From Treponema sp. UBA4232 (GTDB taxonomy: Bacteria; Spirochaetota; Spirochaetia; Treponematales; Treponemataceae), in contig DGXM01000084.1 of assembly GCA_002396325.1 (NCBI GenBank), forward strand, positions 1 through 6,371: a stretch of 6,371 bases of DNA. Reading direction: 5' to 3'. The stretch's first letter is position 1; the number at the start of each line of letters is the position of its first letter. Below are positions 1 through 6,162 of the stretch, piece after piece. Position numbers and translations under genes: made by a program. Below the pieces are notes generated by a model. The model made no database searches, had not been told where the DNA came from, and was given only the letters and a program-made list of their open reading frames with translations.

Positions 1-14
1 TCTGTAAAAAAAAT

Positions 15-43
15 TTGCCGAATTCACATATTTTCATTATATT
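15..43 (+). promoter_or_regulatory. Candidate sigma-70 promoter for htpG
   Basis: A -35-like TTGCCG (15-20) and a -10-like TATATT (38-43) are separated by exactly 17 bases. This would place the transcription start near position 50 and leave a leader of about 50 bases before the htpG start. A second perfect TATAAT (83-88) lies nearer the gene, but a start driven by it would fall inside the Shine-Dalgarno sequence and it has no good -35, so I prefer the upstream pair. I see no CIRCE-type inverted repeat (TTAGCACTC/GAGTGCTAA), so nothing here points to HrcA control. The match is by eye only. Confidence 0.45.
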
Positions 44-100
44 TTATCAAAGACAAGAGGATTTTCCCCGGAATCATTTATATATAATAGAAGGAAAGCT

Positions 101-2071
101 ATGGCAAAGTATCAGTTTCAGACCGAAGTGAACCAGCTCTTAAAGCTGATTATCCATTCAATGTATTCGAACAAAGACATTTTTCTGCGCGAAATCGTTT
201 CAAATGCGTCAGATGCGCTGGATAAGCTCAAATATCTCACAGTGAGCGACGATGCCTACAAGAACCTTACATTCAATCCCCGGATTGACATCACTTTTGA
301 CGACACAAAGCAGATTCTTACGGTGCAGGACTGCGGAATCGGTATGAACGAACAGGATTTGTCCGACAATCTGGGTACAATCGCACGCTCGGGAACCAAG
401 GCCTTCATCGAACAGCTCTCAAAAAGCGGCACAAGCAATTCAGACCTCATTGGACAGTTCGGAGTCGGTTTCTACAGCGCATTCATGGCCGCATCCAGAA
501 TCGATGTGTACACAAGAAAAGCCGGTGGCGACGGAAAAGCCTGGCACTGGTCATCTGACGGCACGAACTCATACGAAGTGGAAGAGCTTGACACATCTTC
601 CGATGCCGCAAAAAAATACTCATTCGACAAGCCTGAAACAGTGGGTTCCGCAATCGAGATTCACCTGAACGACGACAGCAAGGACTATGCCTCAAGATGG
701 AAGATTGACGAGCTCATCAAAAAATATTCAAATCACATTGCCTTCCCTATCTACCTGCACTATACGCAGAACAAGTACAACAAAGAAGGAAAGCCGGACG
801 GAACCGAAAGCAAAATCGAGCAGGTCAACTCGGCAAGCGCACTTTGGAAAAAGAACAAAAGCGAACTCAAGCCCGAAGATTACAATGAATTCTACAAAGT
901 CATCAGTCACGACGGCACGGATCCGCTTCTGTACAGCCACGTTCATGCAGAAGGAACACAGGAATACACGACTCTTTTCTATGTGCCTCAGATTGCCCCC
1001 TTCGATATGTACCAGGCGGATTACAAGAGCGGAGTGAAACTTTACGTAAAAAGGGTTTTCATCACAGACGACGACAGGGAACTTCTGCCCTCGTATCTGC
1101 GTTTTGTCCGCGGTATAATCGACTCCGAAGATTTGCCTTTGAACGTGAGCCGCGAAATCCTCCAGCAGAACAGAATTCTTGAGACAATCAAAAGCTCTTC
1201 CGTAAAAAAGCTTCTTTCCGAATTCAAAAAACTCGGTGAAGCCGCAGACAAAGCCCGCAAATCGGAGAATCCGACGGACGAAGAAAAAGCCGCTATTGAA
1301 AAGTGGAACAAATTCGTAAAGAGCTACAACAGGCCCATGAAGGAAGGACTTTACCAGGACTTTGCCAACCGCGATGAAATTGCCGAAATCATCCGTTTCA
1401 AGAGCACGGACGAAAGCGGCACCGGCGACGACAAATGGACCAGTTTTGCAGATTATGTCCAGCGCATGAAGGACGATCAGAAGGCCATCTACTACATCAC
1501 AGGAACCGACGAAAAGACTCTCCGCGAATCACCGCTCCTTGAGGCCTACAAAAAGAAGGGATTCGAAGTGCTCATCATGGCAGACGAGATTGACGACATC
1601 GTTATCCCGCAGTACGGAAAATACAAGGACTTCGACCTTAAGGCTGTGAACCGCGCAGGAAGCGACGATGAACTTGGAGTTGACAAAGACGAGGCAAAGA
1701 AAAAGGAAGAAATCTTCAAGCCTGTTCAGGAAAAAATCAAAAAGGCACTGGGCGATCGCGTAAAGGACGTTGTGCTCAGCAAAAGACTTTCAGAAAGCCC
1801 CTCCTGCATCGTCATTGACGAAAACGACCCCTCACTGCAGATGGAGCGCATGATGAAGGCTATGGGACAGGGCAACGTAAGCATGGTAAAGCCGATTCTC
1901 GAAATCAACGGAGACCATCCTCTTGTGAAAAAACTCGAAGGCCCCGTGGACGACTCCTATGTTTCACAGGTGAGCGAAGTTCTTCTCGATCAGGCACTGC
2001 TTGTCGACGGAGCTGAACTGAAAGACCCCGCAGAATTCGTAAAGGCAATCAACGCACTTCTTACAAAATAA
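101..2071 (+). CDS. htpG: Molecular chaperone HtpG (bacterial Hsp90)
   Basis: This is a cytosolic ATP-dependent chaperone of the Hsp90 family that acts as a dimer on late folding intermediates, usually together with DnaK. It has 656 residues, slightly longer than E. coli HtpG (about 624), and is complete. The N-terminal GHKL ATPase domain (about 1-220) shows LREIVSNASDA with the catalytic Glu31 and ATP/Mg-binding Asn35, the DCGIGM loop at 77-82 with nucleotide-binding Asp77, GTIARSGT (92-99) in the lid, and GQFGVGFYSAF (118-128). The middle domain carries LNVSREILQQN with Arg351, the position of the ATPase-stimulating arginine. The C-terminal dimerisation domain runs to the end, and there is no eukaryotic MEEVD tail, as expected in bacteria. 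The start is ATG at 101, preceded by AGAAGGAAAG (89-98) at good spacing. The only small oddity is Cys78, where E. coli has Asn (DNGIGM); this position varies in the family. It is the first gene of a likely three-gene plus-strand cluster. Confidence 0.98.
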   Translation: MAKYQFQTEVNQLLKLIIHSMYSNKDIFLREIVSNASDALDKLKYLTVSDDAYKNLTFNPRIDITFDDTKQILTVQDCGIGMNEQDLSDNLGTIARSGTKAFIEQLSKSGTSNSDLIGQFGVGFYSAFMAASRIDVYTRKAGGDGKAWHWSSDGTNSYEVEELDTSSDAAKKYSFDKPETVGSAIEIHLNDDSKDYASRWKIDELIKKYSNHIAFPIYLHYTQNKYNKEGKPDGTESKIEQVNSASALWKKNKSELKPEDYNEFYKVISHDGTDPLLYSHVHAEGTQEYTTLFYVPQIAPFDMYQADYKSGVKLYVKRVFITDDDRELLPSYLRFVRGIIDSEDLPLNVSREILQQNRILETIKSSSVKKLLSEFKKLGEAADKARKSENPTDEEKAAIEKWNKFVKSYNRPMKEGLYQDFANRDEIAEIIRFKSTDESGTGDDKWTSFADYVQRMKDDQKAIYYITGTDEKTLRESPLLEAYKKKGFEVLIMADEIDDIVIPQYGKYKDFDLKAVNRAGSDDELGVDKDEAKKKEEIFKPVQEKIKKALGDRVKDVVLSKRLSESPSCIVIDENDPSLQMERMMKAMGQGNVSMVKPILEINGDHPLVKKLEGPVDDSYVSQVSEVLLDQALLVDGAELKDPAEFVKAINALLTK

Positions 2072-2095
2072 AAGGAGGAGTAAACTACGGAAGGA
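2071..2095 (+). promoter_or_regulatory. Misplaced Shine-Dalgarno sequences before the second gene
   Basis: A near-perfect Shine-Dalgarno AAAGGAGGAG (2071-2080) directly follows the htpG stop, but no ATG, GTG or TTG lies at usable distance: the next in-frame start is 32 bases away at 2113. A second purine motif, AAGGA (2091-2095), is 17 bases from that ATG, which is also longer than normal. No alternative in-frame start exists between htpG and 2113. Either initiation here tolerates long spacing, or the leader folds, or the strong motif serves another purpose. Confidence 0.5.
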
Positions 2096-2112
2096 AACCA
2101 GGATTCACGCAG

Positions 2113-2934
2113 ATGACAGAACTTGACTATTTGGCTGAAGAGATTTACAAACGCTATGGCAGTGTGAAACGGGCACGGGGTTCATTTTTGTACACTGCAA
2201 AACAACAAAGACTCACAGACATGTTCCGCGAAAACGGACGTGCCATTCTGGGTTGGGGAGGAAGTTCCGCTTTCACTCAATTCAAAAATGTGCTGAACCG
2301 TGGACTCACAGGAGGATTCGTTTCGGACTTCACCAACCGGCCTCAAAAAGCCATAAGCGATTTGCTCGGAACACAAAGAAAAGTCTATCTGTTTGCTGAT
2401 AAAAAATCCGCGATGGAAGCCGCTTTGAATGTGTGCAGCGAAAGCACGTCGGTGTTCAAACCATGGTCTCAGGCCAATGTTGACTGGAAAACAGTTGACG
2501 CCGTAATCGTGGCTCCTCCCCTTCCGTGGATTTCCGGCATTACTGCCGTTGCGTTCAATCACACCGTGGACATTGAAATCAAGCTCTCGCACTGCGAGGA
2601 AAAATTCAAGACCGCAAGATTCCCTGCCCCCGTTGAAGCCGCAAGCGCAAGGGCTGTCTACAATCTCATAAAGGCACTACAGGAGATGAGTGAAAAGGAC
2701 TGGTTCGTTTACGACAAAGTCCTCACCCGCTACTGGAGACGCGAAGGCCCCTATCTTTACATAAAGACCGATGTCGTGAGCAGGGAAAAGTTCCCGTCAT
2801 TTTTAGAGCACTGCCTTGACTGCGGAATCATCATAAATCCTGTTTACGAAGGGTGCAGCATCGTACCGTTCGGTGCAAATCCTGGTGTGTTCAGCAAACT
2901 TTCTAAAGCACCGTGGATACCTTCCGATAAATAA
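2113..2934 (+). CDS. Shortened class III aminotransferase-like protein, probably without PLP lysine
   Basis: This 273-residue protein resembles fold-type I (class III) aminotransferases in outline but is far shorter than the usual 400-450. What I see: near the N-terminus RGSFLYTAKQQRLTD (22-36), similar to the 'G-x-YLYD-x-x-G-x-x-YLD' opening of class III enzymes; then AILGWGG (44-50); a VYLFADKKSAMEAAL segment near 90-105, in the place of the usual 'F-x-x-SG-x-EA-x-x-AL'; VDAVIVAPP, like the 'AAVIVEP' strand; and a C-terminal stretch GIIINPVYEGCSIVPFGANPG, like the small-domain end. The central part that normally carries the PLP-binding Asp and Schiff-base Lys seems missing, so I infer a catalytically dead or repurposed member. 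It starts 41 bases after htpG and ends 3 bases before the next gene, so it is probably co-transcribed with both. There is no signal peptide or membrane segment, so it is likely cytosolic. The gene is surely real; the family assignment is moderate. Confidence 0.8.
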   Translation: MTELDYLAEEIYKRYGSVKRARGSFLYTAKQQRLTDMFRENGRAILGWGGSSAFTQFKNVLNRGLTGGFVSDFTNRPQKAISDLLGTQRKVYLFADKKSAMEAALNVCSESTSVFKPWSQANVDWKTVDAVIVAPPLPWISGITAVAFNHTVDIEIKLSHCEEKFKTARFPAPVEAASARAVYNLIKALQEMSEKDWFVYDKVLTRYWRREGPYLYIKTDVVSREKFPSFLEHCLDCGIIINPVYEGCSIVPFGANPGVFSKLSKAPWIPSDK

Positions 2935-2937
2935 GAT

Positions 2938-3231
2938 ATGACAGAGGCCTCTTTACTTCTCTACATAATCAAACTCGTGCTCGGTGGAATCGTTGCGTTT
3001 CTTGCAATCCTTCTCTGGAGCAAAACCCGTGACGCGGCCTGGATGAGTCTTGTCTCAGGCGCCGTAATCCAATACGCTGGAATAGTCTACTCCATGCTGA
3101 TTGACTTCGGCGTTGTGTTCACGACAGATCTGCACCTTGCAGGAATCCCCGTGACGACACTTCTTTTCACAATAGTTCCCCAGCTTTTGTTCATTCTTGC
3201 CTTTGCACTTATGATAAAGCGGAATTCATAG
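2938..3231 (+). CDS. Small three-helix integral membrane protein, function unknown
   Basis: I do not recognise this 97-residue protein as a named family. Three hydrophobic helices are clear: about 6-27, 36-60 and 70-93. A short charged loop SKTRD (28-32) lies between the first two, and a polar stretch around TTDLH (62-66) precedes the third. The C-terminus is basic (KRNS). By the positive-inside rule the first loop and the C-terminus would be cytoplasmic, putting the N-terminus outside. The ATG lies 3 bases after the preceding stop, with no good Shine-Dalgarno, which suggests translational coupling to the aminotransferase-like gene. Its last 6 bases overlap the end of the convergent minus-strand gene. 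The compact cluster, the coupling and a composition typical of membrane helices support a real gene. Confidence 0.78.
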   Translation: MTEASLLLYIIKLVLGGIVAFLAILLWSKTRDAAWMSLVSGAVIQYAGIVYSMLIDFGVVFTTDLHLAGIPVTTLLFTIVPQLLFILAFALMIKRNS

Positions 3232-4119
3232 CACTGCGGAAAGTTTTTTCGCAAGCCTCTCGATTCCGTGCTCTTTGTCTTTGCACAAGGCACTCGCAAA
3301 CGGACGGCCGAGCAAAACAGTGCTCACACCGAAAGACGCAGCCACCTGAATGTCGCGCACAGTCCTTATGCCTCCGTCCGCCCACAATTCACCGCAGGAA
3401 GACAAAAGTTCCTTGCTGTAAGTGCTGAGAAAACCAGCCGTGCTTCCCTTTCTGGTCTCAACTCTGCCGCCGTGGTTCGAAACATAAACAACATCAGGCT
3501 TCACTTCTCGGACCAGTTCCAAATCATCTTCCGTAAACACGCCTTTGATTATAAACCTGAATCCTTTCGCGTTGAGTTCCTTTTTTATGCGCCCAAGCTG
3601 ACCTGCCGTCTTTTTTTCCAAATGCACCTGGTTTCTCATCGTGATGATATTGTAAGAATCAATATCAATGCCGAAAGCCTCCGCCACGTGAAAAGCCCAT
3701 CCGCATCTTTCCAAAATCTTTTCATCCGCATAAGGTTTTATAAAAACAGCGGCCTTCGCGTTCTGATAAACCCTGCGCACATCATCCACCGCTTCAATTC
3801 CGTACTGAAGTTTGAAATCCGGGCATCCGTCGCCAATGGAAAGAGCAAACCCTGCATCGGCACAGGCCTTTATCAAATCAAAATAAAACCGCCTTTCATC
3901 GGGATACCCCACATTTTCCACGGCACCCGTCATTGGAGCGAGTCTCACATTCATCTTCACGTCACTTTCAAGAGGCTCGTATTTTTTCCACGCCCTGCAG
4001 TTGGCAATGAAATTACAACTCATGTTCGGGCCGCCCATTCCAGGCATCATCCCCACGCAGCCATGTCCATTGCATATCTTGCAGAATCTGCACTTAAATC
4101 CTTCTATTTTATCAACCAT
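3226..4119 (-). CDS. FMN-dependent alpha-hydroxy-acid oxidase/dehydrogenase-like protein with N-terminal Cys cluster
   Basis: This 297-residue protein belongs to the FMN-binding TIM-barrel family of glycolate/lactate oxidases. The substrate cannot be told from the sequence; L-lactate or a similar 2-hydroxy acid is the family default. Family signatures: Lys192 in IIKGVFTEDD, expected to contact FMN; SNHGGR at 214-219 with the catalytic-type His216 and substrate-binding-type Arg219; ADGGIR at 247-252; and LLGRPF at 269-274, forming the FMN phosphate region. The N-terminus differs from classical oxidases: it carries C-x2-C-x2-C-x4-C (Cys10, 13, 16, 21) followed by GMMPGMGG, with further Cys35 and Cys41. 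From memory, a Cys-rich start ending in 'PGMGG' is typical of an anaerobe-associated subgroup; its role (metal or Fe-S site) is inference. The protein is shorter than classical members (about 350-380). The start ATG overlaps the stop of pfkA-like gene by one base (TAATG), with AAGGAA nine bases upstream (4129-4134), so the two are translationally coupled. Confidence 0.9.
   Translation of the reverse strand: MVDKIEGFKCRFCKICNGHGCVGMMPGMGGPNMSCNFIANCRAWKKYEPLESDVKMNVRLAPMTGAVENVGYPDERRFYFDLIKACADAGFALSIGDGCPDFKLQYGIEAVDDVRRVYQNAKAAVFIKPYADEKILERCGWAFHVAEAFGIDIDSYNIITMRNQVHLEKKTAGQLGRIKKELNAKGFRFIIKGVFTEDDLELVREVKPDVVYVSNHGGRVETRKGSTAGFLSTYSKELLSSCGELWADGGIRTVRDIQVAASFGVSTVLLGRPFASALCKDKEHGIERLAKKLSAVL
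3235..3253. other. Hairpin at the convergent gene junction, no U tract
   Basis: TGCGGAAA (3235-3242) pairs fully with TTTTCGCA (3246-3253), counting one G-U pair, around a 3-base loop. It sits 4 bases past the stop of the small membrane protein gene and inside the last codons of the FMN enzyme gene. Neither strand has a U run after it, so it is at best a weak 3'-end or RNA-stability element rather than an intrinsic terminator. Confidence 0.35.
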
Positions 4120-5216
4120 TACAAGTCATTCCTTCCAAAACTTACACCCAATGCGAGGACTGTTTTCACCAGTTCATTTTCGCGTGGCACATTTTTCACT
4201 TTTCCCGCCACATCGGAAAGCGGAACTCCCACAATCTCTCCGTTCTGCACGGCCGCCATGACACCGAATTTTCCCTGCTCCAAAAAATCAGCGGCCGTCA
4301 TCCCCAGACGGGAAGCCAAAACTCGGTCATAAGCACAGGGACTTCCACCCCTCTGAAGATATCCAAGGGAGCATGAACGGATTTCGTGAGATGCCGGCAG
4401 TCCGCTTTCAGAAAGAGCTGCTGAAATCCTCCCGCAAACGGAAAGCCCCGACTTTGCACGACGTGCCTTCAATTCCTTTTTCCCCAGACGGGCCTCTTCC
4501 AAATCCTTCGCACCTTCCGCAACCGCAACCATGGCAAATCCCCTTTCATCGGCTCTACGGGAAAGAAAAGCTGCCAAAGAAGACGGATCGTAGGGAATTT
4601 CGGGAATCAAAATGGCATCGGCACCGCCTCCAAGTCCGGCCTCAAGCGCAAGCCATCCCGTCTTGTGCCCCATAATTTCCACCAGCATGATTCTTCCGTG
4701 GCTTTTTGCAGTGGTCACAAGCCTGTCAATCGACGACGAGGCAACTTCCACCGCACTTTGAAATCCGAAAGTCACATCGGTCAGTACAATGTCATTGTCA
4801 ATCGTTTTGGGAAGCCCGATGACATTCAGACCAAGCTCCCTCAAAAGATTCGCAGTTGTATTCGTACCGTTTCCACCCATGCAGACCACGGCGTCAAGAT
4901 TCCATTTCTCAATATTCCTGACAATCGCCTCCGCAGGATACAATCCCGTTTCAGGATTTTTTTCCGGAGATTTGAACGGCTTGTATCTGGAAGTTCCCAA
5001 AACGGTTCCGCCAGACGAAAAGATTTCCTGAAGATTTTTTCCGCTCAGCTCTTCCATCTCACCTGAAACCAGACCTGAATACCCGTTTCGGATTCCCACA
5101 GCCTGCATTCCTTTTTTTTCAGCAGAAAGACACACGGCACGGACAGCGGCATTAAGCCCGGGTGCATCGCCTCCATTGGTAAGCACTCCGAATCTCCGTA
5201 CTTTCAGCTCGCTCAT
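4119..5216 (-). CDS. 6-phosphofructokinase, GGNGT/PKTIDND type
   Basis: This enzyme phosphorylates fructose 6-phosphate to fructose 1,6-bisphosphate, the committed step of glycolysis, in the cytosol. It has 365 residues, longer than E. coli PfkA (320) and in the range of the group that includes both ATP- and PPi-dependent enzymes. Motifs: GVLTNGGDAPGLNAAVR (10-26) and GGTVLGTSR (69-77) of the nucleotide site; GGNGT (114-118) in place of GGDGS/GGDDS; PKTIDNDI (136-143) with catalytic base Asp140; MGHKTGWLAL (182-191); EGA (234-236); and LGYLQRGGSP (284-293) for sugar-phosphate binding. Gly117 at the E. coli Gly104 position favours ATP, whereas Lys137 at the Gly124 position is typical of the PPi clade, so phosphoryl donor is uncertain with ATP more likely. 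The start ATG is supported by GGAGGGG (5220-5226). The gene lies 78 bases after the rhomboid-like gene and is coupled to the FMN enzyme gene downstream. I leave the symbol blank because pfkA versus pfp cannot be settled. Confidence 0.95.
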   Translation of the reverse strand: MSELKVRRFGVLTNGGDAPGLNAAVRAVCLSAEKKGMQAVGIRNGYSGLVSGEMEELSGKNLQEIFSSGGTVLGTSRYKPFKSPEKNPETGLYPAEAIVRNIEKWNLDAVVCMGGNGTNTTANLLRELGLNVIGLPKTIDNDIVLTDVTFGFQSAVEVASSSIDRLVTTAKSHGRIMLVEIMGHKTGWLALEAGLGGGADAILIPEIPYDPSSLAAFLSRRADERGFAMVAVAEGAKDLEEARLGKKELKARRAKSGLSVCGRISAALSESGLPASHEIRSCSLGYLQRGGSPCAYDRVLASRLGMTAADFLEQGKFGVMAAVQNGEIVGVPLSDVAGKVKNVPRENELVKTVLALGVSFGRNDL

Positions 5217-5219
5217 TTT

Positions 5220-5226
5220 CCCCTCC
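5220..5226 (-). promoter_or_regulatory. Shine-Dalgarno of the phosphofructokinase gene
   Basis: On the minus strand GGAGGGG precedes the ATG (5216-5214), with its GGAGG core five bases away. It is the strongest well-placed ribosome binding site in the window and fixes the start of the phosphofructokinase. The 78-base gap upstream holds a run of eight T (minus strand) directly after the rhomboid-like stop, but I see no GC-rich stem before it, so it is not a convincing intrinsic terminator and read-through from the rhomboid-like gene is plausible. Confidence 0.7.
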
Positions 5227-5294
5227 AGTCAGCCCTTTGTACATCAATCAAACCATCAGGCAAACAAAATCAAAACAGCCGTTCACAAAAAAAA

Positions 5295-6077
5295 TCACAA
5301 ATCAATAGTACCAATCACCGTATCTTCGGATTCGGCAGACTTTGATTTTTTCTTTTCCTTTGGCTCAGGACTCCATTTACGCACCACAGGCTCCTCGGCA
5401 ATCTCATCGGAATCGGAAAAAGCAGGCTTTTTGGGTGCGGCACGTTTTTTAGGTGAAACAAGAAACCCGAAAAGACTTCCGCAGATTCCACCGGCCATAT
5501 TCATAAAAGTCACAAGATTCTGCTGCATAAAAGCCGAAAACACCCCCGCTTTTTCCAAAGAAATCCTAGGCTGCTGATTCTGAGAGTATAACGAATATGC
5601 CGCATAAAGCACAAGAAGCCCCGACCAAGTAAGATGAACGGTCTTTTTCCCAAGAGTCGTAAAAGAAGCAAGAAAAATCATCATAAAAACAATGCAGCCG
5701 GCACCGCAAAGCACGGTATTTCCAAGACAGGCAGTAAGCACACCGGTCACAAGGGCAGAAATCCCGCACATAAGGGCAAGCATCGCAGACCCGTAGCGCT
5801 CCTCAAGCTGAGGTCCAATCGAAAGCACAGCCAAAAGATTCATAAAAAACACCGGCCATTCCACATTTCCAAACACATGAAAAATCAGCCGGAAATAGTC
5901 AAGAACATTTTTAAAATCGAACTTAGGCTGAGTAAACGCCGCACGGCATGAAAAAACAGTCGAAACCAGCTTTCCGCGAAGAGCCAGACTGTCAATCAAA
6001 AACAAAGCAGTGCATAAAATCGAAAAGGTCAGCACCACGGGTGAGTCATATAAAATTTTTGTCTTTTTCTTTGCCAT
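5295..6077 (-). CDS. Rhomboid-fold membrane protein, probably an inactive pseudoprotease
   Basis: This protein has 260 residues from ATG 6077, or 269 from the alternative ATG 6104. It has six hydrophobic segments (about 14-33, 75-90, 97-118, 121-140, 147-165, 188-207), matching the six-helix rhomboid core. The second contains FMNLLAVLSIGPQLEERYG, which fits the rhomboid pattern 'N-x-x-x-x-x-x-x-G-x-x-L-E-x-x-x-G' (Asn80, Glu92, Gly96). In active rhomboids helix 4 holds GxSG and helix 6 holds a His before GG. Here the first reads CGAG (Ala126 at the Ser position) and the second NMAGGICGSLFG (Met194 at the His position), so the Ser/His dyad seems absent. A cytoplasmic tail of about 50 residues (209-260) is rich in Lys, Glu, Ser and Pro and looks disordered. 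I chose 6077 because MAKKKTK gives a normal basic N-terminus, whereas the longer form begins MFFFYRN from a T run; neither start has a clear Shine-Dalgarno. Role unknown; possibly membrane-protein binding or quality control. Confidence 0.8.
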   Translation of the reverse strand: MAKKKTKILYDSPVVLTFSILCTALFLIDSLALRGKLVSTVFSCRAAFTQPKFDFKNVLDYFRLIFHVFGNVEWPVFFMNLLAVLSIGPQLEERYGSAMLALMCGISALVTGVLTACLGNTVLCGAGCIVFMMIFLASFTTLGKKTVHLTWSGLLVLYAAYSLYSQNQQPRISLEKAGVFSAFMQQNLVTFMNMAGGICGSLFGFLVSPKKRAAPKKPAFSDSDEIAEEPVVRKWSPEPKEKKKSKSAESEDTVIGTIDL

Positions 6078-6091
6078 ACTTATATTTCGGT

Positions 6092-6101
6092 AAAAAAAAA
6101 A
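6092..6101. repeat. Homopolymer run of ten A (T on the minus strand)
   Basis: Ten consecutive A on the plus strand sit between the two possible start codons of the rhomboid-like gene (6104 and 6077). If translation begins at 6104, the run encodes the Phe residues at positions 2-4 and any change in its length would shift the frame. If translation begins at 6077, it lies in the leader 15 bases upstream. Confidence 0.9.
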
Positions 6102-6162
6102 CATTCTAAAGGACTATGAACATTGAAACAGTATTTAATCATCAGGACGAAAGGCCAGAGTA

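Noticed and set aside
83..88. TATAAT as the htpG -10 box
   Set aside because: Transcription would begin inside the Shine-Dalgarno sequence and there is no fitting -35; the pair at 15-43 has better geometry.
77..100. Stress-regulated HrcA/CIRCE operator upstream of htpG
   Set aside because: No TTAGCACTC/GAGTGCTAA inverted repeat or close variant is present in bases 1-100.
330..350. Cys in the HtpG DCGIGM loop as a functional defect
   Set aside because: Asp77 and the glycines are intact, and the residue after Asp is known to vary among bacterial HtpG proteins.
3268..4332. Long plus-strand open frame of 354 codons antisense to the flavoprotein and phosphofructokinase genes
   Set aside because: It is rich in His, Phe, Arg and Ser with no recognisable motif, lacks a ribosome binding site, and spans the junction of two genes whose family motifs are clear on the opposite strand. 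It is a shadow frame.
5287..5294. Intrinsic terminator after the rhomboid-like gene (eight T on the minus strand)
   Set aside because: No GC-rich stem-loop precedes the T run, so the two required parts are not both present.
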